A stretch of DNA of 64,000 nucleotides from Bursaphelenchus xylophilus (Eukaryota > Nematoda > Chromadorea > Rhabditida > Aphelenchoididae). Shown one piece after another: positions 11,636-23,200 of this stretch. Each line of letters starts with the position of its first letter. Position 1 is the first letter of the stretch. The notes beneath the pieces are model-generated. The model was given only the letters and a program-made list of their open reading frames with translations, did no database searches and was not told the origin of the DNA. The stretch is taken from contig CAJFCV020000004.1 in assembly GCA_904066235.2 (NCBI GenBank), positions 5,766,001-5,830,000 on the forward strand, given 5' to 3'. Made by a program: the position numbers and the translations under genes.

Positions 11636-14600
11636 ATGGAATCCGTCCCGACAGAGCAGCCGATGGGGCCAGGCCAGCCTGAACAGCCCGCCGCCGGGTC
11701 CGACCCCGTTCTCAAGCTGTTCGACCGGACCTGCGATTCCATACTCATGGGACGTCCGAGTCCCGACGACGTCAGGAAGCTGCTGGTCATCATGGTCGAG
11801 GATTGCCGAAAGCTCGCCACTTATCTAGCCCGGGAGCAGCGGGCTCGCGCTCTTTCGGAAACCCGAACTGCGACGATGACAGGAAAAGCTGAAAAAGGAT
11901 TGGTTAATGTTTGCAAATCCCTCAACGACATTGACACGATGGATCTGGGACTGGGGATGTGGTCCTCAGTCGTAAACAAGGACCTCCGAGATCTGAAAGA
12001 TCAAGTTGGTGGCATCAAATCGCTTGGGAACGCGGTTGAAGCCAATAAGAAGGTTCTCAGATCAGTTCGAGACAAACTTGATCAAGTCGCCTGCCAGAAG
12101 GGCAACGATGTGGCCAGGTTCGAGAAGTTGGAAGAAAACATCGCTGGAATCAGAGGACTGTACGCTGAGCAAGGTAGGGTTCTTCGCGAACTTCGGGCTA
12201 CAGTTGAAACTTTAGCTGGGGGCGCCGCGCCAGCTCAATCAGAAGCTGTTGGTCCTCAAGAGCAACTGGATGATGCGACTCGTCCAAGTTATTCCTGGGA
12301 TGATGTGCCAATCGAGTTGGCTGGTGAATCAGGCGACCAACAAACCCATAATCCAGCGAATGCTCCAGAGGAAGAGCCACCGATCATAGCAAGTCTGGAG
12401 TGCAACTCCCTGCTCCAGCCGTTCAACCCAAATGGATCGATGACTTTTCAAGAATGGCTGGAGAAATTCGAGGATTTCCGAGATCAGCAAGCGACGCCCT
12501 GGACCAATGATGTAGCCGTCAAGAAGCTCCGAATGTTTTTGAATGGCGAGCCTCGGGAGAGGCTGATCAAAATTGCTCCAGCGACCGCGCCAGCTGAAGG
12601 TGGGAATCAGTTTAAAAATTTTGAAGAAATTAAGAGGGAATTGTTAGAATCCTTCAATAAGGATGGAGGACAAGCAATTGCGAGAGCCGAATTGACTGTC
12701 TTGAGACAGCAACATGACGAGTCAGTTAATGCCTTTCTTCAGCGGCTCAAACGACTGGTTGCCCGACTTGACCCCGATATACCAGCTCCGATTCGGGAGA
12801 AGAGAGTGTTCGAGGAATTTATGTCACGTGTCCGTGATGACATTGCTAACCCGCTTCGACTGGCCGTGCCTGAAAACCTCGAGCAAGCCCGAGCTAAGGC
12901 CTTGGCCATCGAATCCGTCAATGCATCCAGCCGACTGCTTTCGAGGGACTCTATGGCGAATGGCTTCGCCACTATGGTGCAAGCTCTTGCTGGTGTCAAT
13001 GCCAATGGTAATAACAACAGCCCGAAAAAGGGCGCATGTTTCTATTGTGGGATAGAAGGGCACTTTTCTAGAGAATGCCGACAGAGGGCCCGAGAAGTTC
13101 AACAGGGTCAGGCCGCTTTTTACCGCCCCAGCGGCGGTCAGCATCGAGCAGGTGGCTTTCGGAGGCCGCCGAACCGTGGACGAGCATCGTCTTGGTGGAA
13201 TGATGAAGAAGACCGAAGTCCCAGGGAGTCGGTGAACCTGTTGACGGTTCAAGAAGCTCCCGAGAAGGAAGATCAGGTGGTGGAAAAGACCGAGAGGGAG
13301 AAGTCCCTTGAGTTGATGAGACAAAAGCATGCCAACCTTCTGAAGCTTCATTCCTCCTCATCGATTCAATCTCTACACCCGGTGAATGCCCTTGCATCGG
13401 TGATGTTTTTGGTCACCTGTCTAACTGTGGTCTCTCCTTCAGTAGGAGCGATCCAACCGATGATATGTCAGCATCAATTTGGCAGAAGACTCGTTGGATT
13501 GCCCGAGCCTCCAGAATGCCCACAAGTCAATGTCAAGCCAAAAGTTCGTCCGGCAACGCTTCTACTGGATATTTTTCGAGAGAATGAGCAAGTAAGTGAA
13601 ACGCCAGCTGAAGTATGTCAAGTGGTTCGGAGCCAAATTCGCTACTTCACGACGCTTTCAGGGGTTTATGTGGAGCAGCCAGCCAAGCCCATTAAGGAAC
13701 TGGTCACGCCTGCGCAGTGTCGAGACATCCTGAGATCCAGGAGGTGTATTCATGGATCTCTGACTCCACAGAAGGACGGCTGGGCCACGTCCAACGTCTT
13801 CAAGAAGGACAGACCCTGGCCTTTCTTCGGAAGTTTTGGTTGGAAGTCCCAAACACTCAGGAATTGTATCACTTTTGGGGCTCATGTTCAGTACAACTCG
13901 AACTCGCACGTATTGACGGCAACGGCCGGTGATCTTCAAGCATGCAACTACACTTCTGGAGAATGCAACCTCCAAGATGGATCAGCCATTCTCTGGAAGC
14001 CGAATCCTGCCCTGGATTGCCCTTTCATCAAGGTTGGTACGTTCTTGGGTCGTTTGTTAGGAAATGTTTGGCTCTCTGACAGCCGACAATTTGCATTAAC
14101 TATCAGCAATGACTCTGTGCCGTTTAAGTCATGCAACAAGACGCTGGTCAAGACTCCCCAAGGTTTCGCTATCCCGCTGAGCGCAGCCCGCGCAAAAAGG
14201 GGAACTAAGGTGGTCGCTAGCAACACATTGTCTGCCGAGCTACAAGGGCTGGAAGAAAGCATGATCCAGATCATTCAGCATAATTTCGAGAATGTTATGC
14301 ACCACATTTGCTTCGCCCACCAGAGCGCAGCCGCGCAATGGAAACTTTTGGCCGAGACGAACCCTACAGCTGTATTTCGTAAGTTATTACGAGATGATTA
14401 TATTCATGCCACGATGCTCACTGAAAGCATAGCTGAGATCTACCCTTGTAGACCGATCGGAAAAGAGTCTATTCGACCAAGACCCGGTCCAAAAACCGGA
14501 TGCACCCGCTATATTCCCATAGACCTCACTGACCCCACCGACTCCTCGAAGTCGAAAGGGGCATTTTTGGACCCGATGACTGCCATTATCACTGAGAAGG

Positions 14601-14659
14601 CGGCTCAAAACCAGACGACGAGGGTTTCTTTGTTGAAACTCGAAGCCCAACCTTGTTGA
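11636..14659 (+). CDS. gag-like plus envelope-like fused reading frame
   Basis: One open frame of 1007 codons from the ATG at 11636. The first part is gag-like: a helical N-terminal region, a capsid-type domain from about residue 260 to 440 (FQEWLEKFEDF is its start), then a CCHC zinc knuckle CFYCGIEGHFSREC near residue 468 and a basic, arginine-rich tail. Where protease and reverse transcriptase would follow, the frame instead runs into a hydrophobic, signal-like segment (about residues 588-605) and a cysteine-rich, N-glycosylation-site-rich segment resembling a retroelement envelope ectodomain, with a basic furin-like RAKR near nt 14196. The frame ends before any membrane anchor. Gag packages element RNA; the envelope-like part is assigned by layout, not by a clear family match. 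Confidence 0.7.
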   Translation: MESVPTEQPMGPGQPEQPAAGSDPVLKLFDRTCDSILMGRPSPDDVRKLLVIMVEDCRKLATYLAREQRARALSETRTATMTGKAEKGLVNVCKSLNDIDTMDLGLGMWSSVVNKDLRDLKDQVGGIKSLGNAVEANKKVLRSVRDKLDQVACQKGNDVARFEKLEENIAGIRGLYAEQGRVLRELRATVETLAGGAAPAQSEAVGPQEQLDDATRPSYSWDDVPIELAGESGDQQTHNPANAPEEEPPIIASLECNSLLQPFNPNGSMTFQEWLEKFEDFRDQQATPWTNDVAVKKLRMFLNGEPRERLIKIAPATAPAEGGNQFKNFEEIKRELLESFNKDGGQAIARAELTVLRQQHDESVNAFLQRLKRLVARLDPDIPAPIREKRVFEEFMSRVRDDIANPLRLAVPENLEQARAKALAIESVNASSRLLSRDSMANGFATMVQALAGVNANGNNNSPKKGACFYCGIEGHFSRECRQRAREVQQGQAAFYRPSGGQHRAGGFRRPPNRGRASSWWNDEEDRSPRESVNLLTVQEAPEKEDQVVEKTEREKSLELMRQKHANLLKLHSSSSIQSLHPVNALASVMFLVTCLTVVSPSVGAIQPMICQHQFGRRLVGLPEPPECPQVNVKPKVRPATLLLDIFRENEQVSETPAEVCQVVRSQIRYFTTLSGVYVEQPAKPIKELVTPAQCRDILRSRRCIHGSLTPQKDGWATSNVFKKDRPWPFFGSFGWKSQTLRNCITFGAHVQYNSNSHVLTATAGDLQACNYTSGECNLQDGSAILWKPNPALDCPFIKVGTFLGRLLGNVWLSDSRQFALTISNDSVPFKSCNKTLVKTPQGFAIPLSAARAKRGTKVVASNTLSAELQGLEESMIQIIQHNFENVMHHICFAHQSAAAQWKLLAETNPTAVFRKLLRDDYIHATMLTESIAEIYPCRPIGKESIRPRPGPKTGCTRYIPIDLTDPTDSSKSKGAFLDPMTAIITEKAAQNQTTRVSLLKLEAQPC

Positions 14660-14919
14660 ATTTGTTGCTGCCGGATTGGACTGTCTCCCAAATATGGCTT
14701 TATGCATGTGCTGTTCTGGTCACCTGTGACGTCATTGGAAGGGTACTGGGCACCTATTTTATTGCGAAATGGAACGCCGTGCGCCACTATGCCCGCCTGA
14801 GGCGAGAGCGCCGCAGGGAACGACGTGATCAGGAGATCATTCGGTCGTTTCGAGAGCTCGACGAGGGCCCGGTGTATCGAGATGTGGTCTCAGCCGTCAA
14901 CAGAATTGGGAAGGACTAA
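14653..14919 (+). CDS. membrane anchor and basic tail, other frame
   Basis: This frame overlaps the end of the gag/envelope frame in a different phase. It has one hydrophobic stretch (WLYACAVLVTCDVIG) followed by a tail rich in arginine. It looks like the transmembrane and cytoplasmic part of the envelope-like protein, now out of frame with its ectodomain. A frameshift mutation, a programmed shift or splicing could explain it. The start codon is not known. Confidence 0.5.
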   Translation: MLNLLLPDWTVSQIWLYACAVLVTCDVIGRVLGTYFIAKWNAVRHYARLRRERRRERRDQEIIRSFRELDEGPVYRDVVSAVNRIGKD

Positions 14920-15514
14920 CGCGTTTTCTTTTCGCGCACTGTACATTTACTATGCATTACGCTAAAAAGGGAATAATGTCATTCTTTTTCAGAAACGATG
15001 ACTTTTCGCAAACCCTGGCTGGTTTAGAAACCGCCCCCGGAAAAACGCCCAATCCGGTGGTTTTTTCTTATTGATCCAGATCAAGACGATGTCCGCGCTG
15101 GTGATTACGTTCAGCTCTCCGACTTATGGCACCTCGAGAACCAAGAAGATCAAACAGCAGCCAAACCTTTTTCAAATGTCCCGAGGCCTACCTATCTTCT
15201 CCGAACTCGCGCAGGAGCACAAGACGGTCAAAACGGTCAGAAGACTCCGGAAATAATGGCACTCGTAATCAGGCGACCAACGAAAATCTCTGACAATATG
15301 CTCGTTATGGGACCAAAAATTTCCGACCCCGTCCAAGTGCCTGCGATTTTTTGGCCATATCCGCTGCCAAAGGCAACCGACTCTCTCTGGTGGATTTTAG
15401 CTGCAGCGAATTTAGAATATTGGACTCCAGAGCTCGCTCTTGAGTGCCAATTCTCATCCATAGACTCTGAAATTCGATTTAGCCCAATCTTTCAGATTTA
15501 CAGAACGTCTGGTT

Positions 15515-16339
15515 TTGGCCATGGGTCATGCTTGTTATAATGACAATCCACTGAGCGCTGGAGATCGACCCGAACTCAAGAATTTTTCCAAGTTCCCGCG
15601 CTGTTCAATGGCAGCCCCAATTGCTTTTCATGAATGCTCAACGATGGAATCTCGCGTTCAGAAGTCCTTCACGAACCATGGTCAAGTCCATCAAGCTGTT
15701 GAACTACTGGAACAGCTGGCTGCGTTGTGTCCTGAAGTCGAGTCTGGAGAAGCCTCTGTCGTTGTACTCTCTCCATATGCAGCAGCCGTCACTGAGGTAC
15801 GTTCCATGCTGCCTGAAGTCCTCCAGAAATTTCCGGCAATGCGAGTTCGCGTAGCAACCGTTGATCAGTATCAAGGACAGGAAGCCGAGGTCGCTTTCTT
15901 CATAACTACTCGAACCGCGACGCAAAGTAAGAACGATTTTGCTTCATACTCCCCACGCACCACGGTGGCCCTCACAAGGGCGCGTCAAGCCTTAGTGATC
16001 CTTGGACGTCGCTCGTACATCAATCATCACGCCAGCATCGAGCTGCAAAAACTCCTGGAATACGCTCGCATTTCATTTTCTGTTTCATTTTTGTTTTCGA
16101 GTGCTTATTATTCCTATATCTTGCCTTTATACAGTCCCTTTATTATTGTCATGTCTGCATATTACCCTTCACACCATTTGATGTCAACGTCTCAAATGTT
16201 CCTCTCGATCGGCAATATTTTACATTTGCATATCTCGTTGCTCTGGCAATTCACAGTAATCACTTTTGTTCTACTTTCAGATCACCGCAAAACACCTTCA
16301 TCAGTACACCACTTCATCCCCGCGCTGGTCCTAAAATAA
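15515..16339 (+). CDS. UPF1-like SF1 helicase, C-terminal part only
   Basis: Residues ~82-185 of this frame match the second RecA domain of UPF1/ZNFX1-type superfamily 1 helicases: a VVVLSPY strand, motif V TVDQYQGQEAEV (114-125) and motif VI VALTRARQAL (151-160). These motifs are normally followed by the C-terminal end of the helicase, as here. Walker A and the DEAQ-type motif II are not visible upstream, so the piece cannot be a helicase by itself. Sequence resembling splice acceptors (ttctttttcag near 14990, tttcag near 15495 and 16280) may mark retained introns. It lies between the envelope-like region and the polypurine tract of the LTR element. It is either host-gene capture or an element-encoded accessory domain; the true ends are unknown. 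Confidence 0.6.
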   Translation: MAMGHACYNDNPLSAGDRPELKNFSKFPRCSMAAPIAFHECSTMESRVQKSFTNHGQVHQAVELLEQLAALCPEVESGEASVVVLSPYAAAVTEVRSMLPEVLQKFPAMRVRVATVDQYQGQEAEVAFFITTRTATQSKNDFASYSPRTTVALTRARQALVILGRRSYINHHASIELQKLLEYARISFSVSFLFSSAYYSYILPLYSPFIIVMSAYYPSHHLMSTSQMFLSIGNILHLHISLLWQFTVITFVLLSDHRKTPSSVHHFIPALVLK

Positions 16340-16350
16340 AAGGGTGGAGG
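16335..16350 (+). promoter_or_regulatory. polypurine tract
   Basis: The sequence aataaaagggtggagg directly abuts the 3' LTR, the usual place of the plus-strand primer of LTR elements. Confidence 0.65.
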
Positions 16351-16932
16351 AGTAAGACATTGGATGTCTTGAGGAATATCTGGCCTGGTTTTGAGCCCTG
16401 ATCCGCGGTTGACCCGCGCTCCCCTTCCGTGATCCGGGCGCTAATTTTGGCCGGTTATTTTTGGCCCTCATTTTGGCCCTACAAACTACAGGAGTCAAAA
16501 AGGACACCGATGCCTCACACCTGGTGAGTCACCTGCGAGGAGGCCTGAGGGCAGAACTTTCAGGAGGGTTCTGGAAGCTCCATAATTTTCCATAATTAGC
16601 GGCCACTGCAAACTACGATGGGCGCAGCACAGAGCACATGGGAATGGCCTCAAGATCACCAGTTGCCCCGCCCAGGATCAAGCACTATATAAGACGGCAT
16701 CAGCGCCTCTGCCAGGACGTCCACCCAGAGGATAACCTCTAGGGTATTGTTTTGTAGTACTACTGTGTTTTGTTTTATTGTGTGTTTGTTAGCCGAGCTC
16801 GAGATAAAATATTGGCCATATATTGTGGGTTTTCCTTGTCCCTCCACTGCACTACGCCGTGTAGGCTCTGATACTTCAGAGCAAGATCCGCCGCGGTCTA
16901 CTGAGACCGGAAACCCACCCCGCGTTTTAACT
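16351..16932 (+). repeat. 3' LTR
   Basis: Second copy of the LTR at 10909-11491, one base shorter and otherwise nearly identical. It is followed by the 4-bp target repeat tttg. Confidence 0.9.
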
Positions 16933-17316
16933 TTTGTGCTGCGAGAGGAAATGGGCATTTCGGACTCAGATAGAAATATTAATAATCAGGTCGTTAAATA
17001 AAATTGTTTTTACGACAATATTTTATGGTTATCTGAGGTAAAACTTAGAAAATTTCACCCAAAAACTCGAAAAATGACCAAGTTTTCGAAATCATTCCAA
17101 AAATTTTCCAAGTTTTAGCGGTTTCGGCCCGAAAATAATTCTTCGAAACTTTGGGAAGGCATAGAAAGGTCAATTCAAAATATATTTTTTTTCAGATTCA
17201 ACCGGTTAAAAATGGCGGGTCTCAGCTACAGAAAAATCTAAATTTCGGGAAAATCGGCGGAGTCTCCGCGGAGAAATTCAAAGAAACAACTTACCCGTTT
17301 CGAGTGGCCCACCCTG

Positions 17317-20230
17317 TACAATTGACACTCAGAACTTATAATGACTCCTGTTATGTTGTGAATGTGAAAAAGAAAAAACATGTTGGCTTCATGCATATAT
17401 AATATAAGGTCCGAAGTTCCCCCGAAAAAGTGGTGGAAATCGCCGTTTTCCCGTTTTGGTACTTAATTTCCATAACAAAGGGCGCCGCTGCGGTCGCCAA
17501 GATGGTGTATATGTACTCTTTATTTGGCCAAGGCGGGATCAGTTGCCTTTGAGGCGATCAATTAGCCGGTCATGTGCATTATGCTTCAAGTGGACGCCTT
17601 CAAATTGCCGCAATTTAATTTTTGGGGAGGGTTCTGCGGGCGGGGTAATTATATCAACTGTAACATAAGCGTGGAAAAGCCTTTGTTTGGATGCGCCGTT
17701 TTCGGGAAATGTTTTCTGGATTCTTTTCTCAGACTTCTACCTTTCAAGTTTTAATTAAAGCGGCCAATTCTTTTGATCTTTTTTCATTTTTATTTCTAAT
17801 TTCTTTGCATCTGGAGAGCCCCTGCTCTTCGTGAACTCATTTCGATGATATTCTCCATAAGATAGTCTGATATTCTTAACGAAATGATTTGACAAATTAT
17901 TCTGTGGATCCGATGTATCCATGCAAATCTCATATGCGAAGCCATTTAAATGAATATCCACCACGCGCAACGGGGGCATTCCCTCGCATAAATCAAGTGT
18001 CCGATTGGGCGTAGGGAAGGAAGGGGGTCGATGTCAGTCATACCGGTGGAAACAGGCTGCCAGATTCATAAAATGCTCGACTCTTTGACCTTGTCGGTCG
18101 AGACAGCTCTTTTTGTGGCGCCAACTTTGTATTGTTTGCACTTGAATCAGAGCCGAGCTTCCGTTCTCGGCTTTACCTCGCGACCAGGCCATACCGAGAG
18201 GAAGAATAAGCGGTCAGTGGGCCTGCGCGACCCCCCTTCTTATGTTATGGTCGCCCTCCGTTTTTTGCTCTCGACCCGTTCTCGACTCTGGGCCTATTAA
18301 GCGGACGCGCCAAAAATCTTCACAATGAAAGACCATCTGCTTATGAGCATAACGAGCTGCTGTTGTCTCGACCCCCTTCTCCCTTCCTTATAAAGTTTCA
18401 TTCTCTTTGTCGCCTTCAGGGGATTAATTCCTTCGTTTACATTCTCATTAGAGAATCGTATTGGATCTCGTACAGCGAAAGGCATTAAAGTTCCTTTTAA
18501 TTTCCTTTTTTGTCCTTGGCCCCGCGACGCGCTGATTCCTCCGGTCGCGCACTGAGGGATTTTCGGGGATTCTTAAACTGATTTCGAACTTTTCAAAGGG
18601 TCAGCTTGATTAGATTATGGCCTGGAGGCGGTTCCTGGAGCTGAGGCCGCCGGACAGGCGTTTATGACTTTTGGGCCGGAATATGTTGTGGAGCCAGCCG
18701 ATATTATAGTCGAAGATGTTATCTCCCCAAACCTCTTGTCGGCCGAGCGGCCAAACAATGTTTCTGCAAAATCCCTTGAGGCGATTGCTTTACACAAATG
18801 AGGGGTTTCGAGTCCGGTGAGGCGGCAAGTCGTGGGTCGGTTGCGCAACCTTCCTAATTAGCTAATTAGAGCCCATGGGGCCGGATTGGTGTGAATCGGG
18901 GACTTGCGGGCCGTTAGCGAGCCCGTTAGCTCGCGCTGTAAATAAATATGGCATAAATGACCGCTATGAGACTGAATTGGCCTCGATTTTGGATGGGGCG
19001 GCCACACTTTGGCCACCGTTTTTTATTTTCTCGAGTCAATCGTCTCCCGAAGTCGTTTACTCGAGATTGGTCGGCCTTAATGTAATTTATTCACTGGCCC
19101 CACCTCCTCCAATTAGCTGAGACAGAAGAAACCCGAACCCGGATATGTAGACGTAATAATCTCAAGACTTATTCATGTTTTCGTTGTTTTTTTGGATTTT
19201 GGATAACGCCTTCAGATTCGTTGGCCCCTGAGGGCATGGTTTCATTCTTATGGATGCGAAGGGAAGAGTTTTTTGGTCTCGTTTATCTCGTTTTGTGTTT
19301 GTTGTCTGTCTTCCTTTCCCCATCACTTAGCCTAAGAGATTCACCCCATAATTTGACTGTAATTCCTTGGTCTAATCCATTTCAAGTATAATCTGATGAT
19401 AAAACAAAATTCGATCTATCGAGAACAAACATTCCGGTCAAGTAGCCCTTTAAGCCATTTATTAGCCCGTTTTCGAGTGACTAATTTGTTTTACGTGGTT
19501 ATTAGATTGACCTGTCCCTTCGTCTTCGCTTCGGTCTTCAGGCGTTAACTTAAATCAGAAGAGAGAACTGGTCATTCCGCTCATTCAGACGGGCCGTTTC
19601 CTGAGTCAGCCGAACACAGAAACCGCGGTCTTGTGGCATGGAGGTGTAGACGGGTGATTGATGGGCATACGACGGATCGGGGAGGGAAGGGAGAGCGTGA
19701 CATTTCCTCTAATTGCTTGTTGCTTCACGCAGGTGTCCGACTGCTTATTGTTTTCATGCAAACTCGTCCTTTTGTTGAGCCCGGTATCAGACTGTAAAGG
19801 CACTGAGGATTGCGCCAAATGACCCCTCGGATGGAGGAGGCCTCCGCCTTTCCCAACCTTCTTTTTTCTGACCGTTCCGAACATCCCATCCCGGAGAACA
19901 TCTCATTTTTTGTTGTTATAAGCGCTGACCTGCACTCTCGGCCTTCTCCCATTTCCGGTCATGTTTTTATTATTGGATCCGAAAGTCGTATCCGCTTATC
20001 AGAAAACCGTGACCGCGCACTCTCCAACCTTGAAGGCAGCAAAGTCATATTACCTATTTATTTCAGTAATAATTTGTTTCTCTCCGCCCTTTATATACTT
20101 TTCTTTTTTGTTCAAATTCATCCGGAGCGGGCCGGTCGTGGTTAACAATACAATATAAAATCGGTTGCGCATCTCTGTTACAATTTTCAACTTGATTTCC
20201 TTCAGATTGATTGACCGGCTGGCCAGAATT
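17317..20230. other. 2.9 kb non-coding stretch before SAX-7
   Basis: I see no coding exon, RNA gene or transposon end. Base composition shifts to higher GC around 18.0-20.0 kb, with runs such as attagctaattag near 18857. The stretch lies directly upstream of the signal-peptide exon at 20231, so it may hold promoter and enhancers of that gene. Confidence 0.35.
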
Positions 20231-23200
20231 ATGGCCGGCGGCGGCCAAAGCCCGCTTCTCTGCACATTAACATGGATTTTATGTTCAGCAGGTGAGTCCT
20301 TTTTGGCTGCATTTTTACATTTTTGATAGATTTCCCTTTTTGGATGATCCCTCCGTTTATTTTTTTATTTACTCCGGTAGTGAAAGGGCTTCTCTATTAT
20401 GCTCCGTCAGAGTAATTACCCTTTCTCCAGAAACGATATTTACTTTTGATTCAAAAAACTTTAAGAGAATGTTTAAAAAAAATCAAATGATGACAAAATA
20501 ATTTTTTTTGCAATTCCAGTAGTATCTTTCGGGTATCTCGAAGACCGAGACCTGGCCTCGTTACCAACACCGCCTCGATTCATCCACGAATTGAATCCCT
20601 CGGTAATGTATTATATTCTCGAGAACACCCCGGATAGAGACAATCTCGACCACCTGAAGGCCCGCACATTTAATTGCAAAGCCGCTGGAGTACCCGAGCC
20701 TCGGTAAGAAAGTATTTAACTTTTGAATTTTTACAACAATTTTTCTCCAGAATAATTTTTCAAGACCAAGCCGACCATTCAGTTTGTAAGCTGTAATTTG
20801 TTTCCCCAATAATTACGCCTTCTTGAACAAAATTATTAGTAATAAAACTTTCCCCGGCCTCAAAGGTAATATCAGAAATGTAGGAAATTTTAAAACACTA
20901 GTTTCGTCCTGATCTGAGAGATAGGTTTTGTGCCGGCAGAAAAGGGAAAAAATTTCCCAAATCTTTTACTATTTATTACTTTTGACGAAACGCCACAATT
21001 TACGTCATCGATTAATTTCCGATCAGGAATGAATTCTGGCAGCGGGTTTCGACTGAACTGGGTTGAATGGTACCTCCTTATTTTTGAAAATAATGAATGA
21101 TTTATTTGGAATTTGTACTGTCGCAATTCTTTTTTCTGTTGTTTATTATCGATTACGCAACTTTTCTCCCTTTTTTGGTTGAATTTGAAATTGTTTCGTT
21201 GACATTTTCATTACTTTTTGCTTTCAAATTAATTTTTATGTGATTTTTACGCTCTAAGGGGCCCTCGTCGGAAGCCTTCCTATTTTCAAGCAGGTGTTGT
21301 TATGATAATTAATTACATGTCATAAGTTTTTATGCGTCTCCAATATGATTTGAATGCGCACTTTATTGAAGAAAGGTTGTTAATGGGATTTAAATTTAGA
21401 TACGAATGGCGGAAAGACGGAGTCCCCTTCCCATTGGAAGTTTATCAACAACGAATCGAGCAGAAAAAAGGCGAGGGAACGTTTACACTTTCACAATTAA
21501 CCATCGAAGACCAAGGTGTATATGAATGTCTGGCCATCAACGAAAACGGAACTGCCGTTTCGGAAAGTGTCAAGTTTGAGGCTGCTTGTGAGTATTTACA
21601 TTATGGGTATACCTAAGATCAGCCTATAGATGGGTCTTATAAATTATATTTTTAGTCATCCAATTATTCGACGAAGAACAGCCCGAGATTGTGCAGGTGG
21701 AATTGGGGGATGCCTATCAAAGAAATTGCACGCCACCGGCTTCGAATCCGACCGCCCGAGTTTATTGGATCTTGATGGGGAGTGAGCCCGGCTCTTTCGG
21801 CACAATCAACTCCTCTCACATCTCGACTAACGATCAGGTCCGTCTAATTAACTTAATTAGAACTCTGTTTTGGGCGGCTGAGATTTTTCTCATCCCGAAA
21901 TTGGCTCTTTTTTCCTTTCGCGCACCTTCCCCCTTTCGAATTCAAATACCTCCCGCATAACAGACAGCCTGAACATGGGTTTAAGCTATTCGAACACTGC
22001 CGGAAACCTGAGTTCTGAGGGGAGAATCCTTCAAGAATTGATTTTGTTTGTTTTACGTTGGGGTTTGCAATTTCCCAGAGACTTTTATGAGATTCCTTCT
22101 CCTTCTGGTCGCCGCCCTCTGAACTTTGTGAAGCCCGATGTTATAATTGGCTGCTATAATTGGAGAACTTGTTGCATATGCACGCCGAATATGTTTTCCC
22201 GTTTTTCGCTCTCATTAATTTATTTTTTCTGAGAAAAATACTAAAATTTGCATGAGCTTTTTGAGCGAGAAAACGCCGCGCAAGAATCGGGAGTCGGCCT
22301 TGACTACATCCTGGAGCCCTACCAACCGATGGCGGTGTGGCAGGGCAGGGAAAGGGGAGTCGAGAGCGCGAGAACCGCGGATTTGATCCACTGGCTGAAG
22401 CGAAAACAATTACAGCTTGAACCTTGGCTCATTCAGTTCATTGTTTTCTCGCCAAGATTACGGAGTACTTGTCGCAAGGATGCGTGTAAATTTATTTTCG
22501 TAAAAGGGGGAGTAGAATTCCTTTTATTTTCTACTTTCTCTAAGTTTATATAATCTTACGGAATCTATTAGGTGAGGACACGTCATTCTCCTCTTCTTGT
22601 TTACTTATTCGCATAGCTTTTCTCACTTTTTACTAATTTACTTGCTTATTTCCCCTTTCCTTGTCCCCAAATCCTTCAAATTGTCTTTCAAATTACCGAC
22701 AATCTGTGGATTGTCGTTCGGTCTCTAATTAGAGGGCAGGTGTGGCCGTTTGCTTGACGCCCCCCTCCTTTTTTAATATTTGAAACAACCTCCTTCATGT
22801 CTCTCTCCAGGTCGTCCTGAACAGCTGATTATGACGGACGGGGTTAGAGGTGAGGGGTTGCGTGAGATTGTGGCCAGTCACCGTTCCCGGTCCTTCTTCT
22901 ACTCGGCTGGTTTCCTTACTTTGATTGGAATGGAGTCGCTTTACCGGCTATCCATTTTTTGATGGTTACTCCGGATAAATTGGATTCCGGGCTCTGGCTT
23001 GAGTCTTTTCTCTGCGCTTACCTGAGCTGAGCGGCCACCTCATCGTCCGGGAGTTTAGCTTTTCTGACTGGTCTCTAATTCAACTCTTACTCCCTCCAAA
23101 GCCTACTCGATCAGACCTCGATAATTTGATTCGTTTCTTTGTATCGGATAACAGATCTCCAATGTCCACTCATGTCAACTTTGACATCTGTCCATCTGTT

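Larger units (their letters stand above)
10909..16932 (+). mobile_element. young LTR retroelement, Ty3/gypsy-like, without pol
   Basis: Two LTRs (583 and 582 bp) differ by about one base change and one indel. They have short inverted ends AGT...ACT and are flanked by a 4-bp repeat tttg (10905-10908 and 16933-16936). Between them are a primer-binding-site region, a gag-like plus envelope-like frame, a membrane-anchor frame, a helicase-like frame and a polypurine tract. No reverse transcriptase, RNase H, integrase or protease is visible, so it must rely on enzymes from another element. The near-identical LTRs point to a recent insertion. Confidence 0.85.
10362..17316. mobile_element. palindromic TA-flanked element split by an LTR element
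   Basis: Ends are cagggtgggccactcgaaac at 10362 and its complement ending accctg at 17316, with TA next to each. Inverted arms of ~300 bp pair 10362-10660 with about 17018-17316. With the nested LTR element and one target repeat removed, the original element would be ~930 bp. Its terminal cagggtgggcc matches the 5101-5596 element, so both belong to the same broad Tc1/mariner-like group. Confidence 0.8.

Noticed and set aside
11306..17001. Two nearly identical plus-strand frames at 11306 and 16747 (and antisense ones) that look like a repeated small gene
   Set aside because: They lie inside the two LTRs and are open by chance; their identity comes from the LTR copies.
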